Below the pieces are notes generated by a model that saw only the letters and a list, made by a program, of their open reading frames with translations, was not told where the DNA came from and made no database searches. From Arthrobacter alpinus (GTDB lineage Bacteria > Actinomycetota > Actinomycetes > Actinomycetales > Micrococcaceae), in assembly GCF_001294625.1 (NCBI RefSeq), contig NZ_CP012677.1, forward strand, positions 310,001 to 374,000: a stretch of DNA of 64,000 nt, in the 5' to 3' direction. The position numbers and the translations under genes are program-made. Shown here one piece after another: positions 54,543 through 63,279 of the stretch (the stretch's first letter is position 1; every line of letters starts with the position of its first letter).

Positions 54543-55308
54543 TTAGCGGTGCAGCCCGATCTCCACGGTGGAGCCCAACAAGCCTGCCGTACGGATGGTC
54601 ACAACAGTGTTGCCCTGGGCATCCAGTGTCAGGGTGGCCCCCGACCCGGAGGTGATGCGCCGGTACTTGGTGCCGGCGAGCGTCACGGACACGGACTCAG
54701 CACCCTGGGTGGGCTCTGACACGGCCAGCGTGCCCTGGCCCGGATTGCCGTTGAACATCACGCACGCCGCGCGGTCGGCGGAGATGGAACCGACGGTGCC
54801 AGCCTGCCAGAACAGGGCCGCAGCACCCTTGTTGCCAAATTCCACGCCTTGGCCGATGGCGTCGTTGCGCAGGATCTGCGGCGCCTTCCAGTGCCAGCAA
54901 GACTTGCCCGAGCAATGCGGCATTGTTTTCGTGGGCGGAGCCGGGTGTGGCCCAGGCCGTAGCCATCTGGGCCAGCCGCTTGTAGGTGGTGACCATCTGC
55001 GCGTCAACTGTGAGGGCGGCGTCGCTGAAGACCTGGCTGCGTCCTGGGCCGCTCACCAGCAAGGCCACCGAGGTGTTGACGGCGGTGTCGAGGCCGGACA
55101 GTGCTGCGGCGAAATCCGGGTCCCCGGCGGTGATGAGCTTGCGCCCCGTGAGCTGGTCCACCCACCGCTCCCGCAGTGCCTGAAGTTGTTCGCCGGTGGC
55201 GCTCCCGGACGCCTGTGCAAGGGGTGCGAACCCGGTGGTGAGAAGCCCGGCAAAAGTCAGGGCGCCTGCACCCTGGAGTAGGTGCCATCGAGTCAGTCCA
55301 TGCGTCAT
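54543..55308 (-). pseudogene. polysaccharide lyase family 8 remnant (hyaluronate/chondroitin/xanthan lyase type)
   Basis: From ATG 55308 the gene reads a signal-bearing N-terminus (MTHGLTRWHLLQGAGALTFA) and the helical PL8 start QALRERWVDQLTGRKLITAG. About 150 residues later, after a shift near 54890, it jumps to LRNDAIGQGVEFGNKGAAAL FWQAGTVGSISADRAACVMF and the C-terminal beta-sandwich ending AGLLGSTVEIGLHR. Intact PL8 enzymes have roughly 750-800 residues; here only about 250 codons remain. The whole catalytic centre (Asn, His, Tyr) is deleted. The enzyme would cleave uronic-acid glycosaminoglycans outside the cell. It shows what the locus once did. Confidence 0.82.
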
Positions 55309-55388
55309 TGCAGAAGTCCCTTGTTCACGGGCCGCCGGCATTCGCGCCACCAGCCCTGGCCGTACTCGCAGTCAAGGACACCCAAAGA

Positions 55389-55402
55389 AGAGGAATAAAG
55401 GA
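55389..55402 (-). promoter_or_regulatory. shared 14-base motif upstream of the PL8 remnant
   Basis: AGAGGAATAAAGGA (plus strand), 81 bases before the PL8 start, is identical to 56959-56972 upstream of the sulfatase. On the minus strand it reads TCCTTTATTCCTCT. It may be an operator or part of a promoter shared by the two genes. Confidence 0.45.
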
Positions 55403-55436
55403 CTACCCAGCACGATGGTCCTCAAGGGCAGGGCCC

Positions 55437-56909
55437 CTAAAAGCCGTCCCAGTTGGGTGCCGTGAAAGCGCCGAGCGGGTCCGGGCCGCTGGCCCCAAGC
55501 ACTCCAGCAGGCAGGGGGCTGTGCTGCCCGGCCCCGGCCACCGGCAGCGAGGCGCCGTCAAACTCGGGCACACCGTGCTGCGCAAACCAGCCAGCCAGCC
55601 GCGATCTCAAGCCCGCCACGGCAGGGTGCGCAACTGCGTCGTGCATCAGGTTCATGCGCTCGCCGGGGTCCGCGGCGAGGTCATACAGCTCGTGGGGGCC
55701 GTGGGGATGGCGATGGACGTACTTGAAATCGCGCGTTCGGATCATGCGCACCGGCCCGTATTCGTCATAGACCACGACGGCGTTCCCTGCCCGTGCGTCT
55801 GCGGTCCCGCCTGCCTCTGGCGTGCTGTCGGTGCGCAGCAGCGGTGCGAAGGAGCTACCGGGGCCCGTCTCGAAGGGTGCCGGGTCCAATCCGGCCAGGT
55901 CCAGGATGGTGGCGGCGACGTCGTAGGCGGAGAGGAGTTCCTGGCGGAGTTGCCCGGCGGCGATGCGGCCCGGCCAGTGGAAGATGGCCGGGACCTTGAC
56001 GGAGGAGTCGTACATGTTTTGCGGGAACGTGCCGTTGCCTTTGCCCCACACGCCGTGGTGGCCGCAATTAAAGCCGTTGTCGCTGCTGAAGATCACCAGC
56101 GTGTTCTCCGCGATGCCCAGTTTTTCCAGGTGCTCCAGGAGCCCGGCGATGGCGGCATCCATGGCACTGACCGCGGCAAAGTAGCCCACCAATGCCGCCC
56201 GCACGTCCGGTTCCCCGCCGATGGCCACACCGTCCACGGTGGGCTGCCACGGGTGGGGCTCCTCCTGCGGGCAGCTGTCAAAGGCGCAGTCCGCGTACAG
56301 GTCCTGGAATTCCTTGGGGTGCTGGCCCTTCCACGGCTTGTGCGGCGCCGTGTAGTTCACCGTCAGGAAAAACGGCTCCTTGCGGGCGGCCTCCCGGTCC
56401 AGGAACGCGTGGGCATCGTCGGTGATGATGTCCGTGAGATAGTCGGTGACTTCCTCCCGGGTGCCGTTGCGGTACATGGTGGCGCCGAGGTACGGGCTGC
56501 CGCCGCCCTCGAGGCCGTACCAGTGGACGAAGCCCTTGCGAGGAGCGTCGTTGGCGCCAAGGTGCCATTTTCCGGACAGTCCCATCCGGTAGCCGTGATC
56601 GGCCAGCGCATCGGTAAATATTTCTTGCCCGGCCAGGTAGTCGGGGGCCTGGGCGCCCACCTCGACGCCGGTCAAGTAGTCGTGCACGCCGTGGCGGGAC
56701 GGGATCTGCCCCGTCATCAAGCTGGCCCGGGCGGGGGAGCAGACGGGGGAGACGCAAAAGTAGTTCTCCAGGCGGGTGCCGTCCGCTGCCAGTGCGTCCA
56801 GGGTGGGGGTGTGGATGTCCTGGTTGCCGGCGCAGCCCAGCGCCCAGGGACCCTGGTCGTCGCTGAGGATGAAGAGGATGTTGGGCTGGCGGGCCGTACT
56901 GCTGGCCAT
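55437..56909 (-). CDS. Cys-type sulfatase
   Basis: A 490-residue type I sulfatase. The metal-binding N-terminus is NILFILSDDQGPWALGCAGN, the formylglycine site is C57-S-P-A-R, and FSSDNGFNCGHHGVWGKGNG holds the second metal region; GKWHLGANDAPRKGF supplies conserved Lys/His. No signal peptide is visible, so it is probably cytoplasmic. It would remove sulfate from imported saccharides. The gene appears intact, and its promoter region contains the motif shared with the PL8 remnant. Confidence 0.89.
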   Translation of the reverse strand: MASSTARQPNILFILSDDQGPWALGCAGNQDIHTPTLDALAADGTRLENYFCVSPVCSPARASLMTGQIPSRHGVHDYLTGVEVGAQAPDYLAGQEIFTDALADHGYRMGLSGKWHLGANDAPRKGFVHWYGLEGGGSPYLGATMYRNGTREEVTDYLTDIITDDAHAFLDREAARKEPFFLTVNYTAPHKPWKGQHPKEFQDLYADCAFDSCPQEEPHPWQPTVDGVAIGGEPDVRAALVGYFAAVSAMDAAIAGLLEHLEKLGIAENTLVIFSSDNGFNCGHHGVWGKGNGTFPQNMYDSSVKVPAIFHWPGRIAAGQLRQELLSAYDVAATILDLAGLDPAPFETGPGSSFAPLLRTDSTPEAGGTADARAGNAVVVYDEYGPVRMIRTRDFKYVHRHPHGPHELYDLAADPGERMNLMHDAVAHPAVAGLRSRLAGWFAQHGVPEFDGASLPVAGAGQHSPLPAGVLGASGPDPLGAFTAPNWDGF

Positions 56910-56958
56910 GGATGCTCCTTCGAAGACGGTAGACCTCTATAAATACCATCTTTGCAGG

Positions 56959-56972
56959 AGAGGAATAAAGGA
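56959..56972 (-). promoter_or_regulatory. shared 14-base motif upstream of the sulfatase
   Basis: AGAGGAATAAAGGA (plus strand), 50 bases before the sulfatase start and identical to 55389-55402. A looser version, CCTTTATTCATTCC, lies at 52158-52171 before the GntR-LacI-type regulator. It is a candidate regulon motif. Confidence 0.45.
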
Positions 56973-57049
56973 TAAGTGGACGAACCGCTACATTGCTGGA
57001 AAGCGGTTTCCGCACTACTGTGGAGGGACATTCGTTGACCAGGAAAGGC

Positions 57050-57916
57050 ATGTCCATGCGCTTGGCATTTTCCACCTTGGGTTGCCCCGGAGACTCATTG
57101 GAGCAGGTCCTGGCACTTGCACACGCCACTGGCGCCACCGGCGTGGAGCTGCGGGCAGCCGACGGGGAATTCGTCCACACGGGAATGGGCGCCCAGCAGC
57201 GCCGGGCGGTTCGCAAGGAGCTCGCCGACGCCGGCGTGAGCGTGCTGGCACTAGCCAGCTATGTCCGGGTGTGCGCCCCCGCAGCCGGGGACGGCGACAA
57301 CGCTGCCGGGTACGGCGTGGACGACGGCGTGCTTGCGCACTTGCTGACCGCCGTCGACCTTGCCGCAGACCTTGGGGCCGCCCATGTGCGGGTCTTTCCC
57401 GGTGCGGGTCTGGCGCCGCACCTCCCGGGGACACCCCTGAGTGATGAGCTGGCAGCCGCGGATCGACGAGGCGCGGCACGGCTGAATGTAGCGGCCGCCC
57501 GGGCCGTGGAGCGCGGGGTGGTCCTGTCCTTGGAAACCCACGACTCGCACCCCCGCGGCGCCGATATTGTGCGCATCCTTGCCCATGTGGACCCCGGCGC
57601 GCCCGTGCGGGTCATTTGGGACCTCATGCACCCGTGGCGCCACGACGAGGCTCCTGATGTGACGGCCGGGCTGCTGGCGGATTCCCTGGCGTATGCCCAG
57701 TACAAGGACGGCACACGGATCACAGGCACCAACAACGTGACGCTGTCCCTGCCAGGCCTTGGGCAGTTGCCGCTCTTGCAGATGCAGGAGTTGGTGCGTG
57801 AGATTTCCGGAGGCGATCGTGACCCGTGGGTTTCGCTCGAGTGGGAGCGCGCCTGGCACCCCGAGCTGCCGCCTCTGCGCGAGGCACTTGACTCATTGAA
57901 AGCCGTGCTGGTGTAA
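57050..57916 (+). CDS. sugar phosphate isomerase/epimerase-like TIM-barrel protein
   Basis: A 288-residue AP-endonuclease-2/xylose-isomerase-like barrel. The first strand is LAFSTLGCPGDSLEQVLALA, the metal/substrate strands include GVELRAADGEFVHTG, AAHVRVFPGAG, LSLETHDSHPRGADIV (the metal-ligand glutamate strand) and IWDLMHPWRHDEAPDV; EWERAWHPELPP ends the barrel. Members isomerise or epimerise sugars and inosose-like compounds. It is divergent from the sulfatase with about 140 bases between, and probably completes intracellular breakdown with the Gfo/Idh/MocA enzyme. ATG 57050 follows AGGAAAGGC; ATG 57056 is an alternative. Confidence 0.8.
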   Translation: MSMRLAFSTLGCPGDSLEQVLALAHATGATGVELRAADGEFVHTGMGAQQRRAVRKELADAGVSVLALASYVRVCAPAAGDGDNAAGYGVDDGVLAHLLTAVDLAADLGAAHVRVFPGAGLAPHLPGTPLSDELAAADRRGAARLNVAAARAVERGVVLSLETHDSHPRGADIVRILAHVDPGAPVRVIWDLMHPWRHDEAPDVTAGLLADSLAYAQYKDGTRITGTNNVTLSLPGLGQLPLLQMQELVREISGGDRDPWVSLEWERAWHPELPPLREALDSLKAVLV

Positions 57917-57950
57917 ACCACGAAAATTATGCCTAATACCTTCTTGTTTT

Positions 57951-57965
57951 CCTAACGATGTTAGG
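57951..57965. promoter_or_regulatory. perfect palindrome CCTAAC-GAT-GTTAGG, candidate TetR operator
   Basis: Six-base arms around a three-base centre end 13 bases before the TetR-type ATG at 57979, a normal place for an autoregulatory operator. A half-site, GCCTAAT, lies 20 bases upstream. Confidence 0.5.
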
Positions 57966-57978
57966 CGCACACTGGGGT

Positions 57979-58620
57979 ATGAGCACAGTGCAGTACGGGC
58001 AGGCGGCGCGGGACCGGCGTACGGTGCACCGGGCCGCCACAGTGGATTAGATCCGCACAGCGGCCCTGAGTATGATGGAGAGGGACGGCGTGGCGGGCAT
58101 GTCGCTGTCCGCTGTAGCCCGCAGTGTGGGCATGAAACCGCCGTCGCTCTATGAGTACTTCCCCTCCAAGAAGGCACTCTACGACGCGCTCTTTGAACAA
58201 GGCGCCACGTCCTTGCGTGCTTCTGTTCAAACGGCCGCAAGCATCCCTCCCGCTGGCGACCCGATTGCGGCACTGAGGGCCGGCGCCGCCGCCTACGTAG
58301 AGTGGTCGCTGACCAATCAAGTGTCCGCGCAGCTGCTGATCTGGCGGCCCGTTCCTGGATTTGAGCCCTCCGATCGCGCCTATGCGCCCAGCCTTGGCTT
58401 GATGTCGGACATGCGCGAGCTTTTGGAGTTTGCCGTCGAACGGGGGCGCCTGCGCCCGGCAGCCGCAAGCAACGACGCCATACTGTTGCTCACCTGCGTG
58501 ATCTCCGGCGTCGTCTCCCAACAATTGGCCAACGAACCACTGGCCGGTGCACAGTCGGGGCGGTATGCCCGGCTGCTGGACCCGGCCATGGCCATGTGGC
58601 TCAAGCACTATGCCTACTAA
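57979..58620 (+). pseudogene. TetR-family regulator with a nonsense mutation at codon 24
   Basis: ATG 57979 starts MSTVQYGQAARDRRTVHRAA TVD, then TAG (58048-58050), then IRTAALSMMERDGVAGMSLS AVARSVGMKPPSLYEYFPSK in the same frame: helix 1 and the helix-turn-helix of a TetR protein. Family members have a glutamate or glutamine at the stop position, so a single base change (for example GAG to TAG) explains it. The rest is open to 58620 and gives a normal ligand domain. Restart at ATG 58072 would yield 182 residues lacking most of helix 1. So the gene is probably inactive or strongly reduced. It abuts the isomerase-family gene 11 bases downstream. Confidence 0.75.
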
Positions 58621-58631
58621 GCGAGAACACC

Positions 58632-59429
58632 ATGAAGAGCGTGCAAGAATCCCCAATTTCACTTTCCACTGAGCGTCAGCGCGCAGCCGCAGGCTATGGT
58701 TCGATCATGAGCGGGATCGCGGACCTTTTGGACGGGATAGGTGAAACGGATTGGGAGCTGTCCACCGAGTGCACCGGCTGGAGCGTCCGTGACATAGCGG
58801 CCCACCTGCTGGGCGCCCAAGAGGACGGGATGAGCGTTCCCACCGCGCTGCGTCGGCGGCGAACCGGCAAACGGCGCTATCCCGGCCTTTCGCTGCTAGA
58901 TGCCGCCAATCAGGTGCAAATTGACAGCCATGCCCAGAAGTCGACGCAGGATCTCGCCCTGAACTACCGGGCAAACATTCCCAAGCTCGCAAAGCGCGTG
59001 GAGAGGTTCCCTAAAGTGCTGGCGCACATTCCGGTGGACAAGACCATGGCACCAGGAAATTCGCCACTGCGGCTGGGATATCTGTACAACGTGATCTACC
59101 TGCGCGACGCATGGATGCACGGCATAGATTTGGCCCGCACCACCGGACACCCGCGCCCCGTCAGCGACATGGAGGCCATGGTGGTGGAGCAAATCATGGC
59201 CGACGCCTCAATTCAATGGGGCGCCGGACCCGGGCTGGAGGTGGAACTGACAGGCGAAATCTGCGGATCCTGGCAGCTGGGCCGCCCCGGCCGGCCTTCC
59301 CTAGCCACCGCCGTCGGGCTCGACTTATGCCGGCGCCTCTCCGGGAGGGAACCGGATACTGAGGTTTTGGCTGTCTCGGCAAGCCCGGCACAGGTGGACA
59401 AGCTGGCGCGTCTACGGATCGTGTTCTAG
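58632..59429 (+). CDS. mycothiol-dependent maleylpyruvate isomerase-family protein
   Basis: A 265-residue DinB-like protein. The family signature ELSTECTGWSVRDIAAHLLG has the conserved W and metal-ligand H, and a second histidine is in YLRDAWMHGIDLARTTG. It probably uses mycothiol with a divalent metal; the substrate is unknown. It lies 11 bases after the damaged TetR gene and was probably its target. Its TAG overlaps that of the convergent methyltransferase inside CTAG. Confidence 0.8.
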   Translation: MKSVQESPISLSTERQRAAAGYGSIMSGIADLLDGIGETDWELSTECTGWSVRDIAAHLLGAQEDGMSVPTALRRRRTGKRRYPGLSLLDAANQVQIDSHAQKSTQDLALNYRANIPKLAKRVERFPKVLAHIPVDKTMAPGNSPLRLGYLYNVIYLRDAWMHGIDLARTTGHPRPVSDMEAMVVEQIMADASIQWGAGPGLEVELTGEICGSWQLGRPGRPSLATAVGLDLCRRLSGREPDTEVLAVSASPAQVDKLARLRIVF

Positions 59430-60232
59430 CCGGGCAGGTGCGCGTAAATCTCCACTGGGCCCAGGATGCCGGCCTGGAACGCGGTGCGCAGATTGCCCAA
59501 CGCCGCGGCGTCAACACCCACAGGCCCGCCACGGCCCGGACCGGCATTTATGGCCCGGTCAATGAAGTCAATCCCCTCCTGCACCGTCTTGGATTCCAGG
59601 TCCACCTCGAAGCCGGCCTGGGCCAGCGCATCACTGTAAGCCAGCGGTGGCTGCACAAAAGACATCTCGGCGGTGTTGGCCCACGGCAGCGGGTAGTCCT
59701 CGGGCTCCCCGCCCAAGACCATGATGTCGTACAAGGCGATGACACCGCCGGGGCGCAGCACCCGGGAGGCCTCAGCAAAGACCTGGTCCTTGTCGCGGAT
59801 GTTCATGCCCACATGAATGATCACTGCGGTGTCAAAGGAGCTGTCCTCGAGTGGCAGGGTCAGGGCGCTTCCCTGGCTGAAGGTCACGGACCCCGCCAGT
59901 CCGGAGCGCTGTGTCAGGGACCGGGAAAGTTCCACGAACTCGGGCGTCAGGTCCACGCCGTGAACCTCGACGCCGTATTCGTGGGCCAGGTGCCTGGCCA
60001 CACCGCCCATCCCGGAGCCGATGTCCAGCACCCGGATCCCGGAGCCAATGCCTGCCCGTTCGGCCAGCCGTGCGGTGGCGCCCGGACCTCCAATGTGGAG
60101 CTGGTCGGCACCGTGGAGGTCTGCGGGAACAAAATGCTCGGGGTCCTTGCCCTCTCTCCGGAGCATGCCCAGCAGTTGCGCCCCCGCATCGATGCGCCCG
60201 TAATGTGCTGCCACTGACTCTTCGAAAACCAT
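59426..60232 (-). CDS. class I SAM-dependent methyltransferase
   Basis: A 268-residue methyltransferase. Motif I is VLDIGSGMGGVARHLAHEYG, followed by VHGVDLTPEFVELSRSL, motif IV-like DTAVIIHVGMNI and the post-core VLRPGGVIALYDIM. The layout resembles small-molecule (sarcosine/sterol/UbiE-like) enzymes with a C-terminal lid. The substrate is unknown. ATG 60232 follows GGAGGCGTC; a GTG 15 bases upstream in frame is less likely. Confidence 0.83.
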   Translation of the reverse strand: MVFEESVAAHYGRIDAGAQLLGMLRREGKDPEHFVPADLHGADQLHIGGPGATARLAERAGIGSGIRVLDIGSGMGGVARHLAHEYGVEVHGVDLTPEFVELSRSLTQRSGLAGSVTFSQGSALTLPLEDSSFDTAVIIHVGMNIRDKDQVFAEASRVLRPGGVIALYDIMVLGGEPEDYPLPWANTAEMSFVQPPLAYSDALAQAGFEVDLESKTVQEGIDFIDRAINAGPGRGGPVGVDAAALGNLRTAFQAGILGPVEIYAHLPG

Positions 60233-60275
60233 GACGCCTCCACGCAAGCTCTACAATTGCCTGTGGCACCAGATT

Positions 60276-61702
60276 CTACTCTTCATGCTCCCCAGTGGCG
60301 GCAGGAATATCCGCGGCATCCACGGTGTCCCGGGCCACCAGCGCGTAGAACCGGGCGCTGCGGCCATCCGCCTTCGGGCGCATCAACCTGCCCAGCCGCT
60401 GCGCCGCCTCTTGCCGGAACCCAAAGGACCCCGAGACCTGGATGGCTACCGAGGCTTCCGGGAGGTCGATGGAAAAGTTGGTCACCTTAGAAACCACCAA
60501 GGTGGGAATCAGGCCGCGGCGGAATTCGTCAAAGAGCCGCTCGCGTTCCTTGACCGGGGTGGTGCCCTTGATCAGAGGGGCGCCCACGCGCGCAGCCAAC
60601 TCCTCCAGCGGGTCGATGAACTGCCCAATGGCCAGTATTTGTTCGCCGGCGTGGGCTGCCACCCAGCGCTCGGCCACCACGGACTTACTGAGCGACGAGG
60701 CACACAAACGGTACTTTTCGACGTCGTCCGCCAATGCATAAGCCAGCCGCTCATGCCGCGGCAGGTCAATGCGCGCCTCAACACAATCCGCAGGCGCAAT
60801 ATACCCCTGGGCCTGAATGTCCTTCCACGGCGCATCGTAGCGTTTGGGGCCGATCAGGGAGAAGACCTCCCTTTCGCGGCCGTCCTCGCGCACCAAAGTG
60901 GCGGTCAAACCGAGGCGACGGCGGTCGGCCAGATCCGCGCTCATGCGAAAGGCGGGGGCCGGGAGCAGGTGCACCTCGTCGTAGATGATCAGCCCCAGTC
61001 GTTGTCATTGAGCAAGTACAGATGCGGATACACCCCGCCGCGGCGCCCACCAGCGTTTTCCCCGTGCGGCAGGGCAAAACCACGACGCCGGAGCCGGCGG
61101 CCCAGAAGTTCACCACTGCCTGGTTTTGGAAGGGTCGCAGCGACCATGCGTTGCCGGGAGCGTCGACGTCCCCGGAATTTAGGGCTATGGCGTGCGGCCT
61201 ACCGTCCACGTACGCGGCCAGGTCTTCCGCCGGCCAGCCCGCCTTGAGCAAGAGTTGCTTCAAGGTTCCACGGGCGGAAGCCTGTACGGTCACGGTTAGC
61301 TGGTCGATTCGCGGGCCCAGCAAGGGCCCGATCCTTTTCGCCCGGGATACCTCCTCCAACACGGCACGGTCGGTGCTGCGCAGAACGAGCCCGTGGACAG
61401 GGTCCTTTTCCAACCGCAAACGCCCGTAGCGGAACATGATCTCGGCAATGTCAATGAGTAAGGGGTGTGGCACCGGAAAGCGCGAATAGCTCAGCAAGGT
61501 GTCCAGAACCTGTTCGGTGTCGATCCCGGCTGCCCGCGCATTCCACAGCCCAAGCGGTGTAATCCGGTAGCTGTGCATGTGCTCCGGCGCGCTCCAGCGC
61601 GGCAAACGCGGCGATGGCGTGGCGCGCCTCCGCAGCCTGCCCGTGTCCGACCCCCAAGAGAATGGTCTTGTCGCTTTGAACGCTCAACGGTCCGTCGTTC
61701 AA
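60276..61702 (-). pseudogene. XPB/RAD25-like DNA repair helicase, multiply broken
   Basis: From ATG 61702 the N-terminus reads MNDGPLSVQSDKTILLGVGH and ALERA, shifts near 61590 to PEHMHSYRITPLGLWNARAA and continues through the Walker A region (VVVLPCRTGKTLVGAAA). About 70 residues are then missing near 61040. Remnant NDNDWG is followed by a one-base loss near 61005 and then by the DEVH box and MSADLADRRRLGLTATLVRE. The C-terminal helicase domain (IQVSGSFGFRQEAAQRLGRL) is intact until the extreme end, where another deletion alters the tail. Intact relatives have about 545 residues. These proteins are 3'-5' helicases probably used in repair. It is dead as sequenced. Confidence 0.85.
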
Positions 61703-61739
61703 GGTGATTCCTCCTTGCCGGCCATCGATTCCACGGCCA

Positions 61740-62580
61740 TCACCTGGGCCAAACGAGAAGTTCTTTCGGCACCGCCTGCCACTTCCATGGCCCGCAGCCG
61801 CCCCTCCAGCACGCTGCTTGGCCCGCCGCCTGCCGCGCCCAGGAGCGTGGCCCCTGCTGTTCCGTGGGCCGTTGCCGGGCGGCGTTGGCTGGGGCGTTGA
61901 CTGGGGCGCAATCCTGGTTCAGGTAGTGCAGGCCTGGCGGGACCGGGGTGCTAGCGTGGCGGGTCAAGAACCCCAGGATGCCGTCGGCGGTGTATCCGAC
62001 CGCCAGGACCCGGTTCAAGGATGCAGCGCTGAAACGAAACACCGCAGCCATGCCCCGGCCCTCGGGGTGGGCCAGCAACGCCAGTTCAGCGGCAAGTTCG
62101 GGAAGCAAATATCCGGGCGCCACCGCTGTGAGGTCACCTCGGAGCAGAAAATGATCCACCGCTGCCGGCAGTGTGCTTTCCAGCAGCGTCAATGCCTGAC
62201 CCACCGGTCCTCATGAACGGCGGTGCTGCGTCCACGAGAAATACTGCTGCACCTGATCAGGTGTGGAGGCGAACGCCTGGCCTGCGAGCTGGTGGCCTGC
62301 GGAGGCTAGGGCCTGCAAACAAGCTCGGCGCAGGGCGGCTAGGCCCGGCTGTGTAACGTCTGGCACCAAGGCACCAAGGCACCAAGGCACCAAGGCACCG
62401 TGGGCAGGGGAGTCTGCGCCAGCCCCGGCGGCAAGCCTGTCGCTCAGGAGCCAGGACTTGACAAGAAATGCCCATTGTTCGGTCCGGCCTAGCGACAGCC
62501 AGTCCTCGGCTGTGGCCGCCCAGCGGGAACCAGCGGCGCAGCGGTCCGTACTGCGGGAGATGAGTTTCGCCATGGCCACC
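61740..62580 (-). pseudogene. helicase-associated (XPB/Ssl2-like) protein remnant
   Basis: Two frames separated near 62207 resemble the actinobacterial helicase-associated protein normally encoded just upstream of the XPB-like gene. The first contains AMAKLISRSTD and AEDWLSLGRTEQWAFLVKSW. The second has LESTLPAAVDHFLLRGDLTA VAPGYLLPELAAELALL and FRFSAASLNRVLA. An 8-base tandem repeat interrupts the first frame. The C-terminal third is absent, and N-terminal sequence is not visible upstream. Intact members exceed 600 residues, so this is a fragment, decayed together with its helicase partner. Confidence 0.6.
62362..62399. repeat. 8-bp tandem repeat GGCACCAA, four copies plus six bases
   Basis: GGCACCAA is repeated exactly four times (62362-62393), followed by GGCACC. 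On the minus strand it encodes the periodic WCLGALVP segment of the helicase-associated remnant. A unit of eight is not a multiple of three, so every change of one copy shifts the frame. Confidence 0.85.
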
Positions 62581-62651
62581 AACTCAAGATAAAAGTACAC
62601 TTGTGCTATATCTATGGCGAGTGCTGTGGTTTTCGACGCTAAATGTCGCAC

Positions 62652-63279
62652 CCCAAACTTTGGGGATCCGTAGTAGACCGGCGGATTGTAACTTTGGTGG
62701 TTTGGTGTTGTTCATGCTGGACAGCGGTATCGGTGCGGGAGGCCTTGCCAATGTATGGTTCGGCAAGGACTTGGCTCTGTGTGGTTGTGGAACAGAGGGC
62801 ACCGCTACAGACCTCGATGCCAATCCCGCCGTCGAGTTCCAACATCAAAAATAAGGGACAAGTCCGAGGCCGCAGCCGGTGAACGGGTGCCCGAGCTGGT
62901 AGATGGTTGTGCCACGTGTTCGTGGTGACCCAGTAACGGTGCAAGGATGTCAAGGCGGCCCAGGCAATGGTGAGAAAAATTCCCTGAGTATGTAGGTTGG
63001 ATTCGGTTGTTGGCCTCGATGGAAACAGCGTGCCCCGACCGCATGCGACGGTGCGGACAGGCGTGACCAACAGCCTAGGCAACCTACACGCATCTTGCGG
63101 GTGTAGCAGACGCCGTGGATATTCGGGGCGATTCCTGCCATGAGGATAATGATGCTCCAGCGTGGGTGCGGGGTGACTTCCCGACGGTATCGTAGGTATT
63201 AGGCTGATCTTTTCAGCCATCCGTGCGCTGTGAGTGGGTGCTCCTGCTTCCCGCCAACCCATGCAAAGGCAATGACGCC
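62652..63279. other. no identifiable gene
   Basis: Several open frames exist on both strands but none has a recognised domain or a clear coding pattern. A minus-strand stretch around 62950-63180 (SIIILMAGIAPNIHGVCYTR) looks mildly protein-like and may be a degraded gene. No strong hairpin was found. Confidence 0.35.

Noticed and set aside
46152..57916. Sulfatases considered as choline- or arylsulfate-scavenging enzymes
   Set aside because: The linked CUT1 transporter, PL8 remnant and sugar-type regulator favour sulfated glycans; isolated sulfate scavenging would not need them.
62639..63262. Minus-strand frame of 207 codons between the helicase remnant and the FUSC gene
   Set aside because: Arg/Thr/His-rich translation with no recognised domain; no supportive start signal. 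It could hide a degraded gene but cannot be supported.
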